Assembly: GCA_037974335.1 (NCBI GenBank)
Contig: CM075760.1
Coordinates: 31,905,942-31,969,941 of the forward strand
Length of the DNA stretch: 64,000 nucleotides
Source of the DNA: Prionace glauca
Taxonomy: Eukaryota; Chordata; Chondrichthyes; Carcharhiniformes; Carcharhinidae
Direction of reading: 5' to 3'
Part shown: piece after piece, positions 11,633 to 23,900 of the stretch
Layout of the letters: each line of letters opens with the position of its first letter
Numbering within the stretch: position 1 is the stretch's first letter
The notes under the pieces: generated by a model
The model's input: the letters and a program-made list of their open reading frames with translations, nothing else
Databases searched by the model: none
What the model was told of the DNA's origin: nothing
Program-made: the position numbers and the translations under genes

Positions 11633-11639
11633 AATAGCA

Positions 11640-11974
11640 TTTGACGCCACAGGTCTATGGAAAGTCACAGGTCAAAGAAGACATCTTATTCCATTGGCCC
11701 TGAGGGATATTTGTCAGTTGTTGAAAGAAATTATAACTAGATACAGAGATTCAACAGAAACAACGAGAGCAGCAAACCGATTTCAGTCAATGACAAGAAA
11801 ATTAAACAGCCTTTCTAGAATTCGGAACAGGGCACAGGGGTACGGGTCTTTACAGCCTCACTCTTCCCGAAACTGCAAAGTCACATCGTGTTTAAAGACC
11901 TTCCCATGCTCCGCTCCTTGCCTGGTCTGATTCTCCTGGTGGTTAGGCCGGTAAAATTCCAGCCAGGGACTTAC
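11640..11974. repeat. Segmental duplication, second copy continued
   Basis: It matches 2225-2488 and then 4912-5016 across the place where the old LINE sits in copy 1, for example CAGCCAGGGACTTACC. No coding frame is supported. In receptor-sense this is the start of the intron after first exon B. Confidence 0.65.
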
Positions 11975-12062
11975 CTGGAACACCAACAATCGCCACGAGG
12001 GGATAGTAAAAGCATTGAATCGCTTTCAGTAGATAGTGAATCCGATCAGCTGATGTTATCAT
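11975..12062 (-). CDS. First exon of a GPR139-like receptor (copy B), orphan
   Basis: Minus strand: ATG at 12062-12060, then ITSADRIHYLLKAIQ and CFYYPLVAIVGVP, ending in a perfect donor (CCA G|GTAAGT) after 88 bases, phase 1. In the GPR139-like family the first exon encodes a short extracellular N terminus and the first half of helix 1, and the second exon starts with N-L of helix 1; that is knowledge of the family, not seen here. No body exon follows leftward on the minus strand within the window. The frame is also open upstream through the 42-bp repeats, so a longer repeat-bearing N terminus is possible. It may be an alternative first exon of a gene to the left, or a duplication remnant. 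Confidence 0.55.
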
Positions 12063-12116
12063 TTCATCATCTGCAGTAAACCTAGAAATCCAATGGAATA
12101 AACTCCTGTCTTTGGT

Positions 12117-12240
12117 TGGAACATTCCAATCCATTGTTCCCAGATTCGGGTCCATTGTTGGAACATTCCAATCCATTGTTCCCAGATTCTGATCAATTGT
12201 TGAAACATTCCAATCCATTGTTCCCTGTTTCTGATCTCTC
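12117..12240. repeat. 42-bp minisatellite, about 3 units
   Basis: Same unit as at 5158-5450. Here the minus-strand frame TMDWNVSTIDQNLG, TMDWNVPTMDPNLG and so on runs unbroken into the first exon of copy B. Confidence 0.9.
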
Positions 12241-12515
12241 CTCTTCTTCCCTCTCTCTCCACAATGGCTGATCTCTGTTAGTGTTGGATTGTCGCTCCCG
12301 CTGGCTCTATGGGACAACACAATGAACAGGATCCCTTACTAGTACAAGAGACGAATCCCTTCAGGCACACTAATCGGATCCACGGAGACTCACATCAATT
12401 ACAGTCACTAAACAAACAGGTTCACTTAACCCCCTTCAATCCAACACTTTTTATACGCAAAGTAGAAAATTTACAGCCTAGTTGTGGTGTTGAGGATTAG
12501 TAAGATATGGAAAGT
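12241..12515. repeat. Conserved flank of the receptor first exon (copy B)
   Basis: Homologous to 5451-5725 and 39899-40140. On the minus strand it is the region upstream of exon B. A LINE is inserted at its right end. Confidence 0.55.
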
Positions 12516-12524
12516 TGGAAATAT

Positions 12525-15500
12525 AAAGAACAAAGCAAACTAGAGCACAGGAATAGACCTTTCGTACCTCCAAGCCTGCACCGCCCATGCTGCCCGACTT
12601 CGCTAAAAAAAATCCTATGCTTCTGGGGACAATATCCCTCCATTCTCATCCTATTCATGCATTTGTCAAGACACCCCTTGGAAGTCACTACCGTATCTGC
12701 TTCCACTACTTCCCCTGACAACGAGTTTCAGGCACCCACCACATTCTGTGTAAAAAAAAACTGCCCAGAACATATCATTTAAATTTTGCCTTTCACACCT
12801 TTAACCTGTGTCCCTAAATAACTGGCTCTTCTACCCTAGGAAACATCTTCTATCTACTCTGTCCATGTCTCTCAGTGTTGTAGAATTCTATGAGGTCTCC
12901 CCTCAACCTTTGACGTTCCAGTGAGAACAAAACAAGTTTTTCCAAACTCTCCTCAGAGCTAATGCCTTCCATACCAGGTAAAATCCTGGTAAATCTTTTC
13001 TGTACCCTTTCCAAAGCCTCCACAGTAGTGTCGCGTCCAGAATTGAAAATTATATTCCAAGTGTGATCTAACTAAAATTCTATAAAACTGCAACATGACT
13101 TCCCAAGTTTTAAACTCAATACCGCGGCCAAGGAAGGCAAGTATGCCTGTGCCTTCTTGATTACATTCTCTACCTCAGTGACATGTTTACCTGTGCTTCC
13201 AGATCTCTCTCTGTCTTAAGGGTTCTATCATTCACTGTATATTTCCTATCTGTATTAGACCTTCCAAAATACATTATCTCACACTTGTCCGGATTAAACT
13301 CCATCTACCATAACTCTGCCCAAGTCTCCAACTGATGAATATCCTGCTACATCCTCTGATGGCCCTCATCGCAATCCGCAAACCCACCAAACTTTGTATC
13401 GTCTGCAAACTTACTAATAAATCCAATTACATTTTCCCCAAATCATTTACAAACAGCAAAGGTACCAGCACTGATCTTTGAAGAACACAACTTAAGACAG
13501 CCCTCCATTGAGAAACTCACCCTTCCACTGCTACCCTCTGTCTTCTTTGACCGAGCCAGTTTTGAATCCACTTGCCAGCTCTCTTCTGATCCCATACAGC
13601 TTCACCTTCTGGACCAGTCTGCCATGAGGGGCCTTGTGAAAGGCCTTACTGAAGTCCATGTAGGCAACATCAGCTGCCCAAACCTCACCAATCATCTTCT
13701 TCACTTCCTCGTAATACTCGACCAAGTTCGTGAGACAGAACTTTCCCTTCACAAAACCATGCTGCCTCTCACTAATACGACAACTTATTTCCAATAGGAA
13801 TAAATCCTGCCTCGAAGAATCCTCTCCAATGATTTCCCTAGCACTGAAGTAAGGCTAACTGGCATGTAATTACCTGGATTATTCTTGCTATCCTTCTTAA
13901 ACAAAGGGGCTTCCCCTGTAGCCAGTGAGGATGCAAAGATTTCACTCAATTTGCTCTCAAACCTGTCTCAATATTCTGGCGTATGTCCCATCAGGCCCTG
14001 GAGACTTATCTATCTTGATGTTTCTCAAGAGCCCCGATACCTCCTCCTTTGTGATCTCAACATGACTCAAACTGTCTACACATCCTTTTCTAGACTCATC
14101 ATCCACTATTTTTGGTGAACACTGATGCAAAGTTTTCATTTAATACCTCACCCCTTTCCTCTGCTGGCACCCATAGATTCCCCCTGTTTCCCTTGAGTGG
14201 ACAAACTCTCTCCCTGGCTATCCTCATGCTCTTTACATACGTGCAAAAAGCCTTGGGATTTTCCATAATCCTGCTGGCCAATGATTTTTCATGACCCCTT
14301 TTAGCCCTTCTTATGCCTTGCTTCAGTTTCTTCTACTTTCTTTGTATTCCACACTTGCTTCGTGTGTTCCCAGCCACCTAGCTTTGACAAATGTTTCATT
14401 TTTCTCTTTGACTAGGCTCACAATATCTCTGGTTATCCAAGGTTCCCAAAACTTGACGTACCTACCCTTCATCCTTACAGGAATGTCTCGTTTTTGAATT
14501 CCTTTCAACTTATATTTGAAAATATCCCACACATCAGATGTTGATTTGCCCTCAAACATCTGCCCTCAATCTATATTCTTCAGTTCCTCCCTGTTATTGT
14601 TGTAATCAGTATTCCCCAAACCTAGCGCCTTAACTTGAGGGCTACACTTAGCTTTATCCAATAGTACCTTAAATCTTACTGAATTGTGGTCACTGTTCCC
14701 GAATTGCTCTCCCACTGAAAGATGGACCTAGCCAGGCTTAGTCCCCAGTACCAGATCCAGTATATGCCCCTTCCCTAGTTGGAATATCTACATACTTTTT
14801 CAGGAAGGCCTCCTAATTGCTCCTTACAAACTCTGCCCCATCCACATCCTTACCACTAAGTGAGTCCTACTCTATATAGGGGGAATCAAAATCTCCCACC
14901 ACAACAACCCTGTTACTTATTACAATTTGTCAAAATCTGCCGACAAATCTGTTCCTCAATCTCCTGCTAGCAGTTGGGTGGCCTGTTGTAAACCCCCAAC
15001 ATTGTGGCTACATCTTTCCTATTCCTGAGCTCTACCAATATTGCCTTGTTGTATGAGCCCTCCAAAGTGTCCTCCTGGATTACAGTTGTGATATTCTCCT
15101 TAATCATTAGTACAAATTTCCCACTCCTTTTACATCCCCCTCTATCACACCTGAAACAGTATGTCCTGGAATGTTATCACCCAATCCTGTCATTACCTTA
15201 ACCACGTGTCTGTAATGGCAACTACATCACAGTTTCTCATACTAATCCAAGCTGCTAATTCACCTGCCTTACCTGTTACACTTCTCACATTGAAACAACT
15301 GTGCTTCAGTACACCAGACCCTCTCTGTTTTGCAATCCCACCTTACTGCCTGTTTCTCTGAGTCTTACTGGCCTACTCTCTCATTTCCCCTTCAGCTAAT
15401 TCACCTTTGTTTGGGTCCCACACCCCTGCCAAATCCTCCCGTGTGACACTAGCAAAGCTCCAGGACAGAATATTTGTGACCCTCCTATTTAGATGCAACC

Positions 15501-15700
15501 GATCCTTCTTGTACAAGTCCCAGGTGCCCCGGAAGAGACTCCAAAGGCCCAGATGTCTGAAACCCTCCCTCCTACAACAGCTGTTTAACCACGTGTGGAG
15601 CTGCACTGTCTGCCTAATACTTGCTTCACTAGCATGTGTCACAGGAAGTAATCCTGAGGAAAAAGTCCTTTTTTATAACGTTCTGCCTAACTCCCTAAAT
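12525..15700 (-). mobile_element. CR1-type LINE, about 3.2 kb, nearly complete in length
   Basis: It starts with an antisense CR1 3' end near 12530. Going right it encodes, on the minus strand, the C-terminal part, the polymerase core (ISERQHGFVKGKFCLTN, VAYMDFSKAFHKAPH), the thumb-side linker (LLRNIKIDKSPGPDGTYARI), a central part (MFEGKSTSDVWDIFKYKLKG, KFWEPWITRDIVSLVKEK) and a worn endonuclease part to about 15700. The usual YxDD box is not intact in a long frame. Frames are broken many times. The same family is on the plus strand at 25424-27665. Confidence 0.85.
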
Positions 15701-15769
15701 TGCTGCTGCAGGATCTCATCACAAAACACGGAGCAACAATGAAAAATAAAGACTGCAGAGTTCATAGTT

Positions 15770-16420
15770 CATTAATGTACATTTATTATTTCATACCTTT
15801 ACAACTCGATTATATATCAATTGAGGAAGAGACAGCTGCCATACAAACACAGGCCGTGAGAATTGACAGTTCAGAATCTGTTAAACATGCCCGGCAGTTT
15901 AAATTGTTTCAGGTACATGGGGTTTCCTTTCAGAAACACCTCTTGTATTTTTATACCCACATAATATGGTGTTCTGTAATGAAACTCTTCTGATCGATGC
16001 CGTGAATCAATTCCTCCGTGATCCTTATTCACCTGTCAGTGGACTAATTTGTCTTCTTCATCACCGCTCTCATTCTCTTTATTCTTGATCAAGACCATAG
16101 TGTGTATTTCAGTGTGTGGGAGTTGGAAGTGAATTTCAGCATTGTTGCCAATATTATAGAATATTCGTCCAACAGGTTGCCTCCACTATTTAAACATGTC
16201 CTACAGTTTATGGATTCTGGTCTCTGTATCGAACGTTTATAAAACGTGGATAACATAAGTGAAATCAAGACTAAAAGACTTTTATAATACAGTTATCATA
16301 CTACTTTCTTTCATAATTTTAAATATTACATACCCATTGAGGAAGACATAGCCGCCGTACAGACACGGGCTGTGAAAATGGACGGTTCAGGCGCTGCGAA
16401 CAGGGGACACTCTGAAGTGA
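15770..16420. repeat. Diverged internal duplication of unknown nature
   Basis: ATTGAGGAAGA followed by (A)CAG-C-GCC-TACA-ACAC occurs at 15818-15890 and again at 16336-16395. Both copies read similarly in one plus frame (IEEETAAIQTQAVRIDSSES and IEEDIAAVQTRAVKMDGSG). I do not recognise the peptide. No splice sites or start are convincing. Between the two copies lies AT-rich sequence. Confidence 0.4.
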
Positions 16421-16547
16421 CATGGGCCACTCCTAATTGGCAGAGACACTCCTAATTGACAGGGTCACTCCTAATTGACAGGGTCACTCCTAATTGTCAG
16501 GGGACACTCCTAATTGACAGGGAAACTCCGAATTGGCAGAGGTGAAT

Positions 16548-16785
16548 GTCCGGTTTCCTCCCACAGTCTAAAGATGTGTGGGTTAGGTTGATTGACCATG
16601 TGAAAAATTGTCCCTGAGTGTCATTGGGCGTGTAAATTAGAGGGATTAGTGGGTAAACATGTAGGGATGTGAGTGTATGGCCTGAGTGGGATTGTGTTCG
16701 GGATTGTGGTCGGTGCAGACTTCATGAGCCGAATGGCCTCCTCTGTAGTGTAGGGTTTCCGTGATTTATATGATTTCTATGGACA
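16548..16785 (+). mobile_element. HE1-type SINE, 5'-truncated, inside the minisatellite
   Basis: It begins at GGTTTCCTCCCACAGTCT and runs through AAGATGTGTGGGTTAGGTTG, GGGTAAACATGTAGGG and GAGCCGAATGGCCTCCTCTG to the tail TTTATATGATTTCTATGG. The minisatellite units continue on both sides. Confidence 0.85.
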
Positions 16786-19700
16786 CTGTTCACTGACGGG
16801 GTCACTCCTAATTGACAGGGGTAACTCCTAATTGACAGGGATACTTCTAATTGACAGGGGTCACTCCTAATTGACAGGGACACTCCTAATTGACAAGGGA
16901 CACTTCTAATTGACAGAGGTCACTCCTAATTGACAAGGGACACTTCTAATTGACAGGGGTCACTCCTAATTGACAGGGACACTTCTAATTGACAGGGGTC
17001 ACTCCTAATTGACAGGGACACTTCTAATTGACAGGGGGACACTCCTAATTGACAGGGGGACACTCTAATTGACAGGGGTCACTCCTAATTGACAGGAGAC
17101 ACTCCTAATTGACAGGGGGACACTCCTAATTGACAGGGGGACACTCTAATTGACAGGGGTCACTCCTAATTGACAGGGACACTTCTAATTGACAGGGGTC
17201 ACTCCTAATTGACAGGAGACACTCCTAATTGACAGGAGACACTCCTAATTGACAGAGGACACTCCTAATTGACAGGGACACTCCTAATTGGCAAGGGACA
17301 CTTCTAATTGACAGGGGACACTCCTAATTGACAGGGACACTCCTAATTGGCAAGGGACACTTCTAATTGACAGGGGGACACTCCTAATTGACAGGGGACA
17401 CTCCTAATTGACAAGGGACACTCCTAATTGACAAGGGACACTACTGATTGACAGGGGACACTCCTAATTGACAGGGACATTCCTAATTGACAAGGGACAC
17501 TTCTAATTGATAGGGGACACTCCTAATTGACAGGGACACTCCTAATTGACAAGGGACCGTCCTAATTGACAGTGACACTCCGAATTGACAGGGATCACTC
17601 CTAATTGACAGGGGTTACTCCTAATTGACAGGGACACTCCTAATTGACAGGGGTCACTCCTAATTGACAGGGACGCTTCCAATTGACAAGGGACACTCCT
17701 AATGGACAAAGGACACTCCTAATTGAAAGACAGTGCTCCTCATTAACAGGGAAACTCCGAATTGGCAGGGACACTCCGAATTGGCAGGGGGCACTCCTAA
17801 TTGACAGGGGACACTTCTAATTGTCAGGACACTCCTAATTGACAGGGACACTCCGAATTGGCAGGGACACTCCTAATTGACAAGAGGCACTCCTAATTGG
17901 CAGGACACTCCTAACTGACAGTGATACTGTTAATTGACAGGGATACTCCTAATTGACAGGGGTCATTCCTAACTGACAGGGGACACTCCTAAGTGACAGG
18001 GACACTCCTAATTGGCAGGGACAGTCCTAAGTGACAGGGACACTCCTAATTGGCAGGAATACTCTTAATTGACAGGGAAACTCCAAATTGGCAGGGACAC
18101 TCCTAATTGGCAGGGAGAGGCGTAATTTGCAGGGGACAATCCTAATTGATAGAGAGTGTTCTTAATTTACCAGGGACACTCCTAATTGACAGGACACTCA
18201 TAATTGATGGAGTGCTGTTAATTGTCACGGGAAACTCCTAATTGACACGGGACACTTCTAATTGACAGGGGTCCCTCCTAATTCACAGGGTGCACTCTTA
18301 ATTGACAGGACACTCATAATTGAAAGAGTGCTCTTAATTGACACGGGACACTCCTAATCGACATGGGACACTCCTAATTGACAGGGGTCATTCCTAATTG
18401 ACAGGGGACACTCCTAATTGACAGGGGTCATTCCTAATTGACCGTGGACACTCCTACTTGACAGGGACACTCGTAATTGACAGGACACTCAATTGACAGG
18501 ACACACTCCTAATTGACAGGGGGACATTCCTACTTAATAGGAGTCACTCCTATTTGACAGGGGACACTCCTAATTGACAGGGGACACTCCTAATTGACGG
18601 GGGACGCTCCTAATTGACAGGGGACACTTCTAATTGACAGGGGGTCTTTTCATTGTCAGGGGTCGCTCGTATTTGAGTGGGGGCATTCCTCATTGACAGG
18701 GGACACTCCTGATTGACTGGTGGCACTCCTAATTGATAGGAGACACTCCTAATTGAGTGGGTACGCTGCTAATTGGCAGGGACAGTCTTAATTGATGGTG
18801 GCACTCCTATGTGACAGGAGCGCACTTCTAATTGACAGGGGGCACTGCTAATTGACAGAGGGCACTCCTAATTGATAGGGGACACTCCAAATAGACAGGG
18901 GGTGCTCCTAATTGATAGGTCGACTGCTAATTGACAGTGCCACTCCTAATTTACAGGGGGCGTTCCTTATTGAGAAGGGACACTCATAATTGACAAGGAT
19001 CACTCCTAATTGATTGGGGACACTTCTAATTGTCAGGGGGCAGTCCAAATTGACATGCCTAATTTCCTGAGTTCGCTCTTAATTGACAGGAGTCACTTCT
19101 AATTGACTGGGGGAACTCCTCATTGATTGGGGGCACTCCCAATGGATAGGGACACTCCTAATCGACATGCCTAATTTCCTGGGGTCGCTCTTAATTGACA
19201 AGAGTCACTTCTAATTGACTGGGGGAACTCCTCATTGATTGGGGACACTCCCAATAGATAGGGACACTCCTAATTGAAAACGCCACTTCTAATTCACAGG
19301 TGGCACTCCTGATTGACAGGGACACTGCTAAGTGACAGGAGGCACTCCTAATTGACAAGGGGCACTCCCAATTAACAGTGCACACTGATAATTGACAGGG
19401 GACATTCCGAATTGACAGGGGCAACCCTAATTGGCAGGGACACTCCGAAGTGACAGAGGGCAATGCTGATTGACAGGAGTCATTCCAAATTGACAAGGGG
19501 AAATGCTGAGGCAGGCATAATTGAAAGGGGACACAGCTAATTGACAGGGGACAATCCTAATTGACAGTACGCATGTCTATTTGATAGGGAACTTTGCTAA
19601 TTGACAGGGGGTGCTGCTAATTGATAGGGACACTCCTAATAAACAGTGGGCACTCTTAATTGATAGGGAGCATGCCAAATTGACAGGGACACTCCTAACT

Positions 19701-20877
19701 GACAGTGGACACTCCTTATTGACAGGGTCAATCCTAATTGACAGTGGGCACTCCTAATTGACAGGGGACACACCTAATTGAAAGACAGTGCTCCTCATTG
19801 ACAGGACACTCCTAATTGACAGGGACACTTGTAATTTACACTGGGCACTCTTAATTGACAGGGGCACTCCCAAATGTCAGGACACTCCTAATTGATAGAG
19901 AGTGTTCTTAATTGACAAGGGACACTCCTCATTTACGGCAGGCACTCCTAATTGACAGGGACTCTCCTAATTGGCAGGGAGACTCCTAATTGACAGGGAC
20001 ACTTCTAATTGACAGGGGGCACTCCTAATTGGCAGGAGACTCCTAATTGATAGAGAGCTCTTAATTGACACGGGACATTCCTAATTGACAGGGGGCACTC
20101 CTAATTGACAGGGGACACTCACAATTAACCGGGGACACTCACAATTGACAGGGGACACTCCTAATTGACAGAGGCTAACTAACAGGGAGCACTTCTAATT
20201 CACGGGGGCACTCCTAATTGATAGGGACACCCCCAATTGTCAGGGGGACTGCTAATTGAGAGGGGACACTCCTAAGTGATAGGAGACACTCCTAATTGAT
20301 AGGGAGACACACCTAATTGACAGGGGGCACTCACAATTGACAGGTGACACTCCTAATTGTCAGGGGACACTCCTATTTGACACGCGGACACTCCTAATTG
20401 ACAGGGGACACTCCTAATTGATAGGGAGACGCTCCTAATTGACAGGGGGCACTCACAAGTGACAGGTGACACTCCTAATTGACACGGGACATTCCTAATT
20501 GACAGGGGGCATTCCTAATTGACAGGGGGACACTCCTAATTGACACGGGACATTCCTAATTGTCAGGGGGCAATCCTAATTGACAGGGGGACACTCCTAA
20601 TTGACTGGGGACACTCACAAATGACAGGGGACATTCCTAATTGACAGGGGACACTCCTAATTGACAGGGGCATTCCTAGGTGGCCGAGAACACCTCTAAT
20701 TGACAGAGGGCACTACTGATTGACAGGGGCATGTCTAATTGACAGAGGACATCCCTAATTGACAAAGGATACTCCTAATTGACAAGGACGCTCCTAATTA
20801 GTAGGGGAAACTCTGAATTGATACAAAGTGCTCCAAATTCACAGGGGAGCCTCTTAATTGACAGGGACGCTAGAAAT

Positions 20878-20926
20878 TTGGGCGGGGGTGGGGGGGGGGG
20901 GGGTGGGTGAGTGGTGGTTGAGGGGA
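20878..20926. repeat. G-run interruption in the minisatellite
   Basis: A stretch of about 50 bases that is almost all G and T, with an unbroken run of 14 Gs, replaces the normal unit pattern. The plus strand could form a G-quadruplex. Confidence 0.8.
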
Positions 20927-23900
20927 ACACTTCAAATTGATAGACAGTGCTCCTAATTGACAGGGACACTTCCTAATTGACAGAGGGCCCTCCTAATTGA
21001 CAGAGGCCACTCCTAATTCACAGAGGGCACTCCTAATTGACAGGGACACTCCTAATTGACAGAGGTCATTCCTAATTCACAGAGGGCACTCCTAATTCAC
21101 AGAGGGCACTCCGAATTGAAAGGGACACTCCTAATTCACAGAGGGCACTCCTAATTCACAGAGGGCACTCCGAATTGAAAGGGACACTCCTAATTCACAG
21201 GGTGCACTCCTAATTCACAGGGACACTCCTAATTGACAATGGATGCTCCAAAATGGCAGGAGCACCCCTAATTGACAGGAGTCACTCCTAATTCACAGGG
21301 GTCTCTTAATTGTCAGGGATCACTTCTATTTGACTGGGGGCATTCCTCATTGACAGGGGGATCGTCCTGATTGACTGGCTGCACTCTTAATTGACAGGGA
21401 ACACTCCTAATTGACTGGGCACGCTGCTAATTGACAGGGGTCACTCCTAATTGACTGGGCACCCAGCTAATTGACAGGGACAGTCTTAATTGATGGTGGC
21501 ACTCCTATTTGACAGGAGCGCACTCCTAATTGACGGGGGTCACTGCTAATTGACAGGGGCACTCCTAATTGGCAGGGGCACTGCAAATTGACAGGGGTTT
21601 CACTAATTGACAGGGACATTCCTAATTGGCCCCTGTAATTGGCAGGGGCACTGCTAATTGAGGGGGAACATTCCTAAATGACAGAGGGCATTCCGAATTG
21701 ACAGGCACACTCTTAATTGATAGAGAGTGCTCCTAATTGGCAGGAGTCACTCCTAATTGATAGAGATCAAACCTAATTGACAGGACTCATTCCTAATTGA
21801 CATTGGACTATCCTAATTGACAGGGGCACACCTAATTGATAGGGGACACTCCTAATAGACAAGGACTGCTCCTAATTGATAGGGCCACTGCTAATTGACA
21901 GTGTCACTCCTAATTTACAGTGGGCATTCCTTATTGAGAAGGAACACTCATAATTGACAAGGATCACTCCTAATTGACTGGGGACACTTCTAATTGTCAG
22001 GGGGCAGTCCAAATTGACACGCCTAATTTCCTGGGGACGCTCTTAATTGACAGGAGTCACTTCTAATTGACTGGGGGACCTCCTCATGGATTGGGGGCAC
22101 TCCCAATAGATAGGGACACTCCTAATTGACATGGTACACTCCTAATTGAAAGCGCCACTCCTAATTCACAGGTGGCACTCCTAATTGACAGGGACACGGA
22201 TAAGTGACAGAGGGCACTCCTAGTTGACAGGGGGCACTCCGAATTGAGAGGGGGCACTCCAAATTGACAGGGAGCACTCCTATTTGACAGGGAGGCACTC
22301 CTAATTGACAGGGGGACACTCTTAATTGTCAGAAACACGTCTAATTGACAGGGGATACTGCTAACTGACAGAGGCAGTCATAAATGACAGGGGGCATCCC
22401 TAATTGACAGGGGGCACTCCTAAGAGACAAAGAGCACTCCTGATTAACAGTGCACACTGCTAATTGACAGGGAATACTCCTAATTGACAGGGACAACCCT
22501 AAATGACAGGGACACTCCTAAGTGACAGAAGGCAATCCTGATTGACAGGAGTCATTCCTCATTGACAGGGGGCAATGCTAATTGACAGAGGCAGACATAA
22601 TTGAAACGGGAACACCCAATTGACAGGGGACAATCCTTATTGACAGTGGGCACGTCTATTAAAGAGGGGACTCTTCTAATTGACAGGGCGTGTTCCTAAT
22701 TGATAGGGACGCTCCTAATTGACAGAGACACTCCTAATTGACAGAGACACTACTAATTGAGAGGAACGCTCCTAACTGACAGGAAACAATCCAAATTGAC
22801 AGGTGGGCACTCAAAATTGACAGGAACGCTTCTAATTGACAGGGGACATTCCTAATTGGCAGGGGACACTCCTAATTGATAGGGACACTCCTAATGAACA
22901 ATGGCCACTCCTAATTGACAGGGGGCACGCCAAATTGACAGGGACAGTCCTACTTGACAGAGACACTCCTAATTGACAGGGACAGTCCTACTTGACAGGG
23001 AGCAATCCTAATTGACATGGGGCACTCCTATTTGACAGCGGACACTCCTAATTGACAGGGACATTCCAAATTGACAGGGAACACTCCTAATTGACAGCGA
23101 ACACTCCTAATTGACAGGGAATACTCCTAATTGACAGGGTCAATCCTAAAAAACAGTGGACACTCCTAATTGACAGGGAGTATGCCAAATTGACAGGAAC
23201 ACTCCTAACTGACAGGTGACAATTTTAATTGACAGGGGTACACTCCTAATTGACACGGGTCACTCCTAATTGACAGGGGGGGGGCACTCTTAATTGACAG
23301 GGGGCACTCCTAATTGACAGGAGGACACTCCTAATTGATAGGGACACTCCTAATTGACAGGGGGACACTCCTAATTGATAGGGACACTCCTAATTGATAG
23401 GGGCACTCCTAATAAACAGTGGACACTCCTAATTGACAGGGGGCACGCCAAATTGACAGGGACACTCCTACTTGACAGGGGACACTCCTAATTGACCGGA
23501 ACACTCCTAACGGACAGGGGACAATCCTAATTGACAGGGGGACACTCCTAATTGACAGGGGGGACACTCCTAATTGACAGGGGACAATCCTAATTGACAG
23601 GAACACTCCTAATTGACAGGGGGCTCTCCTAATTGACAGGAACGTTCCTAATTGACAGGGGACAATCCTAATTCACAGGAACACTCCTAATTTAGAGGGG
23701 ACAATCCTAATTATCAGGGGACAATCCTAATGTCCTTTGCTCCTAATTGACAGGGGCAATCCTAAATTGAAAGGGATACTCCAAATTGGCAGGGAAACTG
23801 CTAATTCACAGGAACGCTTATAATTTAAGAGGACTTTCCTAATTGAAAGGAACAGTCCGAATTGACAGGGAACACTCTTAATTAGCAGGGACACTCCTAA

